From: Cliona cf. orientalis
Lineage: Eukaryota > Porifera > Demospongiae > Clionaida > Clionaidae
Direction: 5' to 3'
NCBI GenBank assembly: GCA_963930775.1
Contig: CAWVNT010000209.1
Span: 1-64,000 of the forward strand
Length of the DNA stretch: 64,000 bases
Shown: one piece after another, positions 8,118-18,600 of the stretch
Position numbering within the stretch: position 1 is the first letter of the stretch
Layout of the letters: each line of letters opens with the position of its first letter
Position numbers and translations under genes: made by a program
The notes under the pieces: model-generated
What the model saw: only the letters and a program-made list of their open reading frames with translations
The model's database searches: none
Told to the model about the DNA's origin: nothing

Positions 8118-10947
8118 ATGGGCTACATAAAAAGCCTAGGGATCATTATTTTAATGATCCACTTAATACAAACACAGCAAGTAGATCAGGAAGGAGTGTT
8201 AGAGGGAGATCAGGGTGGACAGTACACCTCGATAGATAATGATGACCTCTACGCAGAACCTCGAAAATTAAAGCAGGGACAGTACCTATACCCAGTTATT
8301 TTCGAACCAATCAAGAATATCAGACTAAGTATCTCATCTTACCAGGTCACAATGTTTGTAGACTTAGGACCTTACTTTGAGTACTTCGAAAGCTATGAAA
8401 GGTACATGAAAAATTTCAGAGTTGACTTAGCTGATAGATCAAGAATGTCATATTTGGCGAAATACCACCATGATGCTGGTAAATTAAGACACAAGTATGA
8501 ACAAACAGAACTAGATAAGATCAATTGTGAGCAACCAATGTTTTGTGATGAGGTTAGCAACAGACATATGTGTGACAGGTTAGTGTTTCAATTTTGCATG
8601 TCACAACGTCAGTATTATCAGATTACTAATGCTACCCAGCATTTGCATACTACGTTCCTCACTTTGAAAAACAGATTCCTGGGAATCATAGATTACTGGG
8701 ATGAAACCCTGCAATCGGTAACAGTACAGAAAGAAAGTACAACTAGGAAGAAAAGACACAGCGCAAAAAGTACAGTCCCATTAAAAGCAAAGAATCAAAT
8801 TGCCCATGAGATGGATGTACTGACTGATGCTGTGGAGTGGATAGAAAAGAAAAGGTGGAGTCCCCAGCAACCACAAGATGTCTGGGTGACCCCTGAGAAA
8901 TTAGAAATGGGACAAATTATCACTAAAGAAGAGGGAGGAGTGCATTTGTATTCACGTAAGAAAAGAAACCCCTTAGTATGGGCTGGTTTAGGTTGGGGTG
9001 TCTATTCGAACAAGAGACAAATTGATAAAATTAAAGATAACATACGAAAACTCCAAGACCAAAATATATTGCAGGAAAAGCAAATAGATGAACTTGCTCG
9101 ATACATGAATTTGACCATGGAGCGGGTTCGCCAGCATGATCAGAAACTCTATGAATTGGAAGTTGAGTTAGTACAACTAAGAAGTTCACTGGTCAGTTTG
9201 ACTTATGATTTCGATTACAATGTTGTTATAAATTATTTACTCAGAAATGCTCGAACTGCTGTACATAGGTTGATGATAGGATTGATAGCAGCCCAGTACA
9301 ACGTGGATCGCATTTTAGAATACCTTAGAGCCATGGCTACCCATCAGTGTAGCCCTGTCTTGATATCCCCACCAGCTTTGAGAACGTTGTTGAGGAAGGT
9401 AAAGGATAGAATTACACCAAACCCTAGGTTAAAGTTGCCATACCACATAGATCAAGACATATGGAAATTTTATGATGTACTCAAGGTTACACCGGTGGTA
9501 TTGGACAGACTATTGGTAATACTTCTGACAATACCTCTGACGGACCAATCATTGGAGATGAACCTGTACTGAGTCCACAATTTACCTTTGACAGCACCGG
9601 ACCTACACATGACCGCGACTTACAACTTAGAAGATGAATACTTAGCGATAGGAAAGAAGGGTATGTAGAGAGAGCATACAAATTTGCATCATGTCAGAAT
9701 TAGGGTTGTGTACCATGAAAACTGCCCTGTACCCAGCAGATATGGTCGAGTGGTGTCTATACGCTTTGTTTCAAGAGAATGACAAAAAGATCGATCAGTA
9801 TTGTAAATATCAGTTCAAACAAATGGACAGCAACTACGCAACAAGTCTAGGAGGGTTTATGTGGGCGATCAGTGCAGTAATAACTGAAAAGCTACAGGTA
9901 CGTTGTCTTACAGAGACCCATGTAGTAGACATAAGACCTCCAGTGGAAATAGTGTACATAGGGAATGGGTGTGAGGGATACAGTCCTCATCTGTATATAC
10001 CCGCACATTCCACATTGACTAGTGAGATAAACATATTCGAAAGGGGACAGTATTTTCTGAAGTTCAATGCTAAGTATAGAACAGATTCAAAAATTGGGAT
10101 TTGGGCCAAACTGAAGTTTAGGTTACAGTCTAAAGAGGAAGCAAGGAAAGAAGTACAAAAATGGGCTGAATTACAACCCATGACTATGGAATATTTGGGG
10201 CAGAAATTAGACTTAATAGATACTGGGAAATATCCTTTTGAACTTCCAACTAAAGCCTTGCTCCTATTGCTGATCATAGTGACTTTGGTTATTGTCATAG
10301 GTTTGGTTATAGCTTTAGTAAAATGGTGGAAGGGGCGTGAAGGGTCAAAAGAGATCAAAAACATGGTAAAATTATTGCAAATTAAAGACCACATAAGATA
10401 CTTTTTCCCTCAAACCAACCTTCCTGAGAACAAAGCAAGCCACCAAGTGAGAGAGCCTGTGACTCTGACTGCACTTGTAGACCATGGAACTCCAAGGAGA
10501 AAATCCCTAGGTTTACCACCCGATGCTGAACTTGAACTGGTGAAACCCGAAACCCAGGTACAGGTCCATGCTCTACCCAAGGCGTCACAGTCAGCACCTA
10601 GGCAGAACCCAGTGGATGATGAACAATCAGTTGTTCCATCCCATCACAAATTTCAGCGACCAGCATCTGCGTACAATCCGGTGGATGAAGAACAATCTGC
10701 TGTTACATTCTATCACAAACCTCAGTGACCGGCGTCTGCGCATATCCTGGTGGATGATGAACCCGTAGATCCATCCCATCACAACCTTCAAAAAGATGGG
10801 GAACCAGTGCAGAAGCTGATCAGACAAATTGTGAGAGACACTGAGGCAGCTGACCAATACGCAAAATATGTCAATCGAAAAAGCAGGGAGGAGTTAGATG
10901 AGCCAGAACCAACAGGTGACTCAAGTCATGGAGTACACCGCACTTAA
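8118..10947 (+). pseudogene. env: Env-like class I fusion glycoprotein (F-protein type), broken
   Basis: The first open block (8118-9572, 484 aa) has a signal peptide (residues 1-20), paired cysteines (137-160), N-glycosylation sites, two RKKR furin-type sites (210-213 and 280-283), a short hydrophobic stretch after the second site (284-294) and a heptad-rich helix (about 300-360). It stops at a TGA (9570). The reading frame shifts between about 9650 and 9690. The second block (9691-10728) has more cysteines and a transmembrane helix at its residues 189-210, then a long cytoplasmic tail. Another in-frame TGA lies at 10726, and the tail frame runs on to 10947. This architecture fits Env/F proteins of errantivirus-like elements. 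The breaks show that this copy cannot make the full protein. Confidence 0.8.
10609..10790 (+). repeat. Tandem repeat in the env-like cytoplasmic tail
   Basis: Three imperfect units of about 65-70 bp, coding for motifs of the type NPVDDEQSVVPSHHK. The stop codon at 10726 falls in the second unit. Such tails evolve by unit gain and loss; no function is visible. Confidence 0.75.
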
Positions 10948-11359
10948 CTATGAGAAGCTGTCTGACAGAGCTAAGGCTCCAAAGAGAGCAACACCAGGGT
11001 CAATAGGTTTGGACTTATTTACCCCCACAGACGTTTTCATACCAGCAAAACAGCAAGTGTTAATACCCACAGACTTGATACTAGTCCCTACCCAGGGATA
11101 CTACATACGCATAGCCAGCAAGTCCAGCTTAGCCCTTAAGTACAGACTCACCGTCGAGGGAGGAGTGGTAGACCCAGATTACCGGGGCAATGTCAGAGTT
11201 TTGTTGAGAAACAACTCCGATGAAGCACATATATTGGAACATGGTGAAGCCATAGCCCAGGTAATAATGGAAAAAGCAGCCATGCCTGTAGTGGTGGAGA
11301 TGAAAATTGCCAAGGACACTCAGAGAGGAACTGGTGGGTTTGGCTCGACTACTGAGTAA
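10898..11359 (+). CDS. dut: dUTP pyrophosphatase (trimeric dUTPase)
   Basis: An intact 153-aa frame with all five dUTPase motifs in order: PGSIGLDLF (motif 1), ASKSSLA (2), GGVVDPDYRGNVRV (3, with the catalytic Asp), HGEAIAQVIM (4) and RGTGGFGST (5, the nucleotide-closing tail). Length matches the homotrimeric family (about 140-170 aa). The enzyme hydrolyses dUTP to dUMP and PPi, limiting uracil incorporation during reverse transcription in non-dividing cells. Its start overlaps the env tail frame by 50 bp in another phase, so it was probably expressed by frameshifting or from its own mRNA. dUTPase occurs in some retroviruses and a few Ty3/Gypsy lineages. It is intact although the upstream env frame is broken, suggesting a young element or residual selection. 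Confidence 0.95.
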   Translation: MSQNQQVTQVMEYTALNYEKLSDRAKAPKRATPGSIGLDLFTPTDVFIPAKQQVLIPTDLILVPTQGYYIRIASKSSLALKYRLTVEGGVVDPDYRGNVRVLLRNNSDEAHILEHGEAIAQVIMEKAAMPVVVEMKIAKDTQRGTGGFGSTTE

Positions 11360-11704
11360 GACCCCATCACCAAGTAAGAGACTCTCTTGACGGGAGCATT
11401 ATCCAATGTACCTATGTAACCGTTTGAAAAAAACTTATAACCGTTACTATGCTGTACAAATGTTGCTGAACTGTTAGTGGGATGTATATCCACTACAAAT
11501 CCATCTCACTACCAAAGTGTCTTTCATAAGTGATGAACAATTAAACAGTATCTGTGAAGTACAATAGAACATAGCGAACTCAAGAGTTACTACGATATGA
11601 CATTTATTACAATGGCTGGTGAATCCTGCAAATGAAATATGTACAAAGAACTAAGGAAAAATAAAAACAATTTACAAATTACAGTTGTGAAAAATTGAAA
11701 CAAT
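11360..11704. other. Spacer with convergent 3' ends
   Basis: No gene seen. On the minus strand AATAAA lies at about 11603-11608, a plausible polyadenylation signal for the antisense zinc-finger gene whose stop is at 11705. Confidence 0.5.
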
Positions 11705-12941
11705 TTAAGCACGTGGTGGCCCAAACTTGCACTCCATTTGCACATACAGGTTGTGGTAGCCACAGTGGTACCGTTCCACATGTAAATCGAAAACACCTTT
11801 GTTATAAAAGCTTTTGCCACAAAAGCACATCAACGACGGGAGACGGAAGTGATGTAGCAGAGAGTGGAGGACAAGTCGTGCCACCGACACGAAGTACTGG
11901 TGGTAGGTCTCACACTCTTTCAAAAAATTTACCGCCTCCATCGGTCGGTACCCGACTTCCTGGCATCGATGGGCATGTTTAAATCCATCTGTGCCAATCT
12001 GGCCGCAGTCCAGGCAATTAGGTCGAGAGCACACCTGGTATACATGTCTTTCTCGATGTCCGACAATTCACCCCACACCCTAGAGGAAACAAAAATATAA
12101 AACCTAGGTTGACAAACCTAAAACCAACTGTTAAAGTGATACAGTGTTTATACCTATGGAAGTGTTAAAACAAGAAGATGTGATAAATACCAACCGTGCA
12201 CGTTTACCAAGGCTGCGTGTTGTAACCGGTTTTGCTGCTGGCTTTGTTGGTGGAGCCTGCACTGGCTTCCAAGTGGGGTCAATCATGTTCCTACAAGGAA
12301 ATATTGTGAAAGTGTTTGTGAAAATAAAAGTGTTAAAATCACAAGGAGTGAAATGCAAGTATACATATGGTGTCACCCTACCTAGGGAATACTTACAAGT
12401 TGCAGGGTGGTGGCAGAGGTGGTGTTTCCGTATCCGGTGTTCGTGGAGCAGTTTTCGGCCAGGCACCACCACACCCACTTGCGTCGACTACTGACTTCAC
12501 TGCCGTAACTTCGGTGTCACTACAAAAAAAAACCATGCAAGTGTATTCACACCTAGGTACACATGCAAACACCAGCTGTGAAATCTTCAAAATTAAAAAT
12601 AGTTACTGTGACTTACGAGTGTTCGGAGCCTTCCTCCGATGCACTGCCACGGATCGCAGTGTACATGACCTGCCTCTCTGCCGTGTCCACGTCCACGACT
12701 GTCTCTTCGTGAGAACCACTGGAAATTAAACACAAAAGGTTGTGATAGAATACTTTCTATAACTGCAGTGGCAATGGAAAAATTTACAAGTACTCACAAT
12801 ACAAAGAAGTATACCAGTGACTTACCCAGAAGCAGTCGTTTCCTCAGATGCAGTAACACTTCTGTCATGAACGAAGCTCCTGGTGGAAGTCGAAGATTTA
12901 ATAGACGCTGTTTTAGCGAATTTAGCTTTGAAACTTTTCAT
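11705..12941 (-). CDS. Second antisense spliced gene of family A, C-terminal C2H2 zinc finger
   Basis: Minus-strand exons: 12941-12826 (ATG; donor GTAAGT), 12718-12617 (acceptor ttccag, donor GTAAGT), 12519-12397 (acceptor ttttgtag, donor GTAAGT) and 12290 to about 12208 or 12191 (acceptor ccttgtag). Phase is 2 at the first three junctions, which is strong evidence for a spliced gene. The last exon ends at 11705. Its acceptor is uncertain: a strong one at about 12083 leads to a frame with stops, a weaker CAG at 12035 gives the zinc-finger frame. The C-terminus has a Cys-rich block (CSRPNCLDCG) and a finger with MCFCGKSF...HVERYH (C-x-C...H-x4-H). The pattern matches the antisense protein of family C. 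Role unknown; a nucleic-acid-binding regulator is likely. Three of four introns contain CCTAGG. Confidence 0.75.
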
Positions 12942-13313
12942 TTTCGTGCGAAGTAAAACAAATCTTCACAAAATGCAAATTATGTGTTCACTCAAAAAGA
13001 TTTAGGACGAAAATGTGCTCAGTAATTAGGGCACATGCAAAATCAGGTCTTATTACGTCATCATGTAGAGTGCAGTAGACGACGTCATAATAAACCACAA
13101 TCTGCATAGCTATCACAAATACATAACCAAGTTGTATAATTGTTACCTATGTAACTTAGTACAACCTGTGTAATGGTTTATGTATATAATATCCAGCACA
13201 TGAAAGGTAAAACTAACTAAATCATATATTGTAACATTAATAAAGATGCTAAGTAATATTTTATTCATTGCTTGAAGTAAGTGTAAAAGTTAATATAACA
13301 TATTAACTTCTTT
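12942..13313. other. Non-coding 3' region before the polypurine tract
   Basis: AT-rich, no coding frame. It contains the presumed promoter region of the antisense gene (start at 12941) and short repeats of tgtataattgttacctatgtaac type. Confidence 0.5.
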
Positions 13314-13327
13314 AAGTAAGGGAGGGG
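13314..13327 (+). other. Polypurine tract of family A
   Basis: The purine run AAGTAAGGGAGGGG lies directly before the LTR start TGAG. This is the expected plus-strand priming site, and it fixes both the strand and the 5' border of the LTR. Confidence 0.9.
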
Positions 13328-14317
13328 TGAGTGGGCCTATTCCTACAATGCACACAGGTTTGAACGTGTAACCTAAGTGACCTAGGGGGCAAATGGAATG
13401 TTGCCAACCACTGGGTGGCAGCACCAAGTGTGGTCACATGACAGGCAGATTAGCCAATCGTCTGTCAGGGATAAATCTCTATATAAGCAATAGTGGGCCT
13501 GGGCTTGTGATCTTTGGTCTATTATCTGTGCAAAGGTAAGAACTCTCTCTACTGATTCGCACCACAGGCCTTACCCCAGGGTTGACCCCCATGTAGTACT
13601 GAGGAGCAGCCACCTCATGGATTGTGTGCGCCCAAGGGGTAGCCTGCCTGAGGGACGTGCGCCCGATGTCCATGGGTTATAATATATATCCTCGTAGTAA
13701 GGAGCAGCCTCCTCACGGATTGTGTGCACCCTATGTAAGGGGTAGCCTGCCGGAGGGTGAGCGCCCTGTTTAGTATATCCTCATAGTAAGGAGCAGCCTC
13801 CTCGCGGATTGTGTGCGCCCTTGTAAGTGGTAGCCTGCCGGAGGGTGAGCGCCCTGTAACTGTGAGTTCAGTATCACATCATGTAAAGGAGTAGCCACCT
13901 CACGGATTGTGAGCGCCTTGTGTAGACTGCCGGAGGTAGAGCATCCTGTACCTGATGGTTTAATGTAATGCCATACCCGTGTAGCCAACTAAGTGGTACC
14001 TAGGTAGCATGTCCGTGTAATGAAGAACGTCAATGTGCAACATGTAAAATGATTCAATAAACTTAAAAGCCTTCAAGCTATGTAAACTATATTCAACTGA
14101 GTTGCTTTAGTCCTTCTCCTGGATAGTGTAATATACCAATCACCTTCGTCCAATCTTGAGGTAGTCTATCACAAACAAAATAATAAATCCACTATACGAT
14201 CCTAACCTCTAGACAAACAAGTAACTTAGAGTTCCAGCCAAAGACGAGTACCTGAAAGGTGGAACCGACACCGGAGTGAGTCGCTAGCAGAGCAGAGAAG
14301 AAGAACAGGTGCTTCCA
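13328..14317 (+). mobile_element. 3' LTR of family A copy (990 bp)
   Basis: Starts TGAGTGGGCC after the polypurine tract and ends GTGCTTCCA; the same ends are seen in the LTRs at 28028-29028 and 51038-52122. A TATA-type box (ctatataagca, about 13478) in the U3 part and AATAAA (about 14054) are conserved in the other copies. The central part is a tandem array. After 14317 the sequence is family B pol, so this LTR is an insertion edge. Confidence 0.95.
13605..13960 (+). repeat. Tandem units within the family A LTR
   Basis: Four units of about 90-110 bp, each with aggagcagcctcctc, acggattgtgtgcgccc and gtagcctgccggagg blocks. The three LTRs differ in unit number, which explains lengths of 990, 1001 and 1085 bp. 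The GC-rich self-complementary pieces suggest strong RNA folding in the 5' leader. Confidence 0.85.
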
Positions 14318-14856
14318 ATGGCAAGAATGCCGGAGCCATTTCCCTACAACCTGGGGATGTAGTGATGGTCCGGATGGACAGGTTTGTAGGCAAGAGAAAG
14401 GTCAAGGACTGATGGGAAGAGGGGAGATTCATAGTCGAAAGCCCACTGGAGGACTGGCCAGTGTATAAGGTCAGATGCCCTCCTACAGGCCGGAGGCAGA
14501 ATCCTCGCTACCAATTCCTTCATCGGAACCGCCTTCTCCTTGTACCACCTGGAGACATCACCAATGACATTCAGGACATTGTACAGCCTTCTGGAGAGAC
14601 CCCTGCAATCCCAAATGCCACCCTCAGAGCCTTTCTCATAGGCATGGACTCCTCGGAGTCCGACGGGCAAACACCTTCCCTGGTGACTCGACAGGGAGGT
14701 GATCAGACTCCGTGGATTTGGCTGAATGGTGAATTTCACACCATGCCTTGGGCCCTCCATGAGCCCGAGGCCACACAGAGTCCTCCAGACTCACTAGAAG
14801 GAGATGTCTCTGAACCAGAGGTGGGCCTGCCCAACTCCAGCACAGAGGAGACTTAG
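14318..14856 (+). pseudogene. Family B pol C-terminus (integrase end and tail)
   Basis: The frame reads through a typical integrase C-terminal region (GDVVMVRMDRF, then VYKVRCPP and LHRNRLLLVP) and an acidic tail to a TAG stop at 14856. One in-frame TGA at 14410 replaces a position where Arg is expected (KD-stop-WEEGRF), again a CGA-to-TGA type change. The 5' end is cut by the A insertion. Confidence 0.8.
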
Positions 14857-15683
14857 TTTCATGGTGACCCGGTTTCCAGGATCGACTTTCTGCAAGACGT
14901 TGTAGTTAGCTAATGGAACCTGGGGAACTGTATGTCTCTCTTCTGTGGTCTTGAAACCAAATGTTCCACCTCAGGAACATGCAATGGGGGGTAAGCCTGC
15001 AATAGAAATGAGAGATCGTCCCCAGGGTGGACAGGGTGGTGAGTTTATCTCAAAGCCCCGCCTCCCCGGGAAACTCCCATAACTGTGAACTTCAGTGCCA
15101 CTCCTTCTTAAAACCCAAGGACCCTCCTAATCTGCTGACCTGGGGCGGTCGCATTTTACGTGGGGGGGAAGAGGGGGACTCTGACCAGCATTGAGACCCC
15201 CGACTTTTTCATTTTCGCGACTTGGTACTGTATCTAGTAGCTGATGGAACGTCTCTGGTGATGATAGTATGTCTCTCGCTCATTACGGTGTCCGAGGCAT
15301 GATGATGCTGTACATAGTTACTCTTACTTCTTACCGATTGTTACTTCGCTAATTATTTATGGTTTATGGTGGACTAATTGAACAAACACAGTTAATTTAA
15401 GCTCATTTTTATCTTTTCTTTTATGCTTTATTGTTAACAACTACAAGTTCTACGACTGTAGGAAATCGACCTCAAACAAGTAATATCACTCTGGTGTAAA
15501 TAGTTCTCTGTGGTGGGGTGGAACGGACCTCCTGGAGAGGCCCCGACTCTGCTGTAGGAATGGAGGAGGCACTGCCTCCTCTCTTGGTACACGGGAGCCC
15601 AGTGTGGGCTCCCAAAGGTGTAGAAGCACCTGGATGTAGGGAACCAGGGAAGGACCTCGCTGAGGGGCCCCCCCAAACAAGAG
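14857..15683. other. Spacer between pol end and antisense gene of family B
   Basis: No coding sequence supported. It holds a minus-strand AATAAA near 15430, suitable for the antisense gene, and T-rich DNA at 15240-15440. GC-rich frames at 15434-15774 are composition artefacts next to the antisense 3' end. Confidence 0.5.
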
Positions 15684-18600
15684 TTATTTGGAGGCCTTCT
15701 TGCGAGATGCATGAGTCCCCCAACTTTTGCCATCCTCCTTGGCCTGGGCCCTCATGTTCTTGACTCCGGTGCATTTGGCCATGTGGCTGGACAGCATCCC
15801 ATGGGTGTCAGCGTGATGGGCAAAGCAACCTCCACAAACCAGGTGGAGGCAGAGATGCTTCCTGATGTGGTTAACACAGGTTTTGGTGTTTTCTATCCGA
15901 ACCCCACAGTAACCACAATATGAGTATTGGGTCTTCCTAGAGCCCTTCGTCTTGGGACCAATGGTCACCTTGTTGAGCACCTCTATGTTATGGAAACGCT
16001 CCAGCCCTATACCCTTCTCCAGTGGGAGAGGGGTGGAGGTGGGAACTACTGCCACAAAGACCGGCCTTTTGCAGTCTTCATTCCAGGCTGAGGCAGCTGA
16101 AGGATGGAGCCTCATGAGGTCATCATAGAGGTAGAGCAGTGCCTGCCTCTTTGGGGGCTTCACCAGGTGTGGAGCCTCCTCAGTGACATTGAGGCCTTCC
16201 CCGATGAAAGGCATCCAATACCCAGAGATGTCAGCGGGTGTGACATTCTTATCGGACGGCTTTTCTTTGAACAGAGGGGATGCATCGATTTGGGCCTGAG
16301 TCAGGATTTCCCGTTCACCAAGGCCCAGTAAAGCCCCCTTCACGAAGTTGGCCTCATCTGTGTCCAGCTCAAATTTCTTGTAGCGAGCACTGGCCACCTC
16401 TTCAGAAAAGGACCTCTCTAGCTTGCCTTTCTTCTTCTTAGGGTGGCCCTTTTCATCTTCATCATCATTGTCGTCCTCCTCCTTCCCTTCACTGTCATCT
16501 TCGTCTTCCTTCAGCTCCTCTTTTGAGGAGCCTGACCTTTCCTTGAGGGCCGCCTTCATCTTGACGCCGCCCGTTTTGGGGACTTTGTCATCCAGTGGAA
16601 GGGGATCAACCTCTAATAGCTCTTGATCATCCTCCAGATCAGCCTTGGTAGTCTCTGCCTCATCATCCTTAGCTTGAGACGTATCTTTGGGAGACTTTAG
16701 GGTGAAGCTCCCATTGTTTGGCTCCACATGAGAGACGGCGACGGAAACAGATAGATTCTTTTTGGTGATGCCTTCCAGGAAGGTGATGCCCTCCACTCTC
16801 ATTTTCTTTTGCACTGTGGAGGCGGAGTCCTTAGGGTCCACATCCTGGTTCTCCAGCTCAACACGGGGTCATTTCTTCCCCTTGGAGTCAGAGTTGGCCG
16901 GCTTTGCAGGCTGATTTTCCAACTCCTCCGATGGGCCTAATGGATCTCCACCCCCTTGAGGGGTTGGCTGGTCCTTTGGCTTCATGTTGGGGTTGGATGA
17001 AGCTGAGCCCGCTCTGCCTTTTGAGCCTCTGCCTTTGGGAACGTCCCCCGCCTGAGGACCTTTCCCTGGCTGCTTGGCAGGCTTGGGCTCAGTTGTGGAC
17101 TGTGGCTCTTTGTAGGACTGCAGCATGGCCTGGAACCTCACCTCCCTGTCCGCTGCTGGGGTGTCACATAGCTCCTTCCAGAGCTCGCTCACCCCCAAGA
17201 CCGGTACATCCTCATGGGGAGTCGTAGCCTTGATCCGGCAGAGTTGGGCCACCTCCTTCACATTGTCAAACAAAGAAGGTGTGAGCACAGGGGAGATATC
17301 ATCGGGCCTCCGCATAGCGAAGTCCTCAGAATAGTCTAGGTGGAGAGCCCTGGGCTTGTACCAGGAGGGCTTTTGTCCCTTCTCCGACTCCAGTAGTTCA
17401 CATATCACCACCCAGAGTTGGTTCCCCACCTCCTCAGGCTCGACTGGGATGGCCCCGGCCCTCCCATGGTCCACTGGCTTCTCCTCCTTGCCAGGGGGGT
17501 GAGCCAAACCTAGCACCACCTCATTGAGGATCCCGGTGAAGGAGTAGGCAGCCAGAGGTTGCAAGGTGGACAAGGCGGTGGACACCCCACTGCTCACCAC
17601 CCAGTGGTGCATGGCTGGGGAGAATACCACCCTCTCTATCTGCTTGGAGTGGTTGATGAACCAGTCGAGGAAGGCCTGGAGTAGGAATTTGGTCTCTCCT
17701 ACTGCCCCGGCATCCAAGAGACACTTTTGGAGGAAGTCCTCCATATCTTTAAGGGCCAGTTGCACAGTGGCGAGCAGGGAGGTGGTGTCCCTGGCCACCG
17801 TCTCCTTGTAGTCACAGACAGCCCTGAATGGTTCATTCCCCACCGCCTCTCGAGGGAGGTGGCTGAGGGCCTTCTGTAGGTCATCCTGGAGATCCTTATT
17901 TGATTCCCTGATCTGGACCCGGAAAGCCCTTAGGCTTGCAATCAGGTCCTCGCTGAGAATCGCTGTTAGTCTGGTGAATTCAGTCATCAAGGCTTCTGTC
18001 AACATCCGGTCCACCATTCAAATGCCCCTGGTCTCCAGAAGGGACTGGAGGTGGAACTGGTGACACTGGGACAGCAGCTCCGAAGTGGCCGCCTCTACCT
18101 GTTCTGGGGAGGAGTCCTTTGGGAATGACACAGGGATGGACTCTGGGACTCCCCCTGGGGTGGCGGTGGTGTTTAGAGTGGGGGGAGGGTTGTCTCCTCC
18201 GCCTCCCTGCAGGGAAGGCTCCACCTTGTCACCCCTCCATTTGGGTGGAGGTGCTGGATTCCCGACCTTCGACTTTTTCTTTTTCAAAGCCAGTGCTTCT
18301 ATTGCCGTCTTCTGATAATCTAGGAACTTTTAGTCCCCCATGGCAGTCCAGTGGAGGACTGAGGGTTCAGCCATGGCCACCGTTGTCATGGTCGATTTGT
18401 ACAGGGCTCTGCCTGCCGCCTCCAATCGCTCCTCTGTGGGCACACAACAATGACTGGTGGCTGTCTGAGGGTTGTCTGCCTTGAGGCAAGGTGACATCAC
18501 GTATTTCTTTCTTCCCCCACCCGGTACAGGGAGGGAGATCATTTGCAAACTAAAGGCTCTCAATTGGGAGGCGGACCAATATTTGGACTCGCTTTCATTT

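Larger units (their letters stand above)
1..14317 (+). mobile_element. Family A giant Ty3/Gypsy-like LTR element, 3' half (copy A)
   Basis: Seen: the end of an RNase H-integrase frame, then 11.4 kb of extra genes on both strands, a polypurine tract and a TG...CA LTR at 13328-14317. The 5' half lies outside the window. Copies A1 and A2, both minus strand, show the 5' end of the same family (LTR, tRNA-His type primer site, leader genes, paired-motif array, gag-like start). Membership of the extra genes rests on their lying between pol and the 3' LTR, and on repeat motifs shared with A1 and A2. The element ends directly in family B pol coding sequence at 14318, so it is nested in B. Family knowledge: ordinary Ty3 elements are 5-8 kb, so this one is unusually large. 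Confidence 0.85.

Noticed and set aside
15434-15774. Overlapping GC-rich frames on both strands near 15434-15774
   Set aside because: No domain or conserved pattern beyond the end of the antisense gene; composition effect.
16423-16626. Ser-rich frames on the plus strand at 16423-16626 and 60932-61192 (minus)
   Set aside because: Shadows of acidic or lysine-rich coding on the opposite strand.
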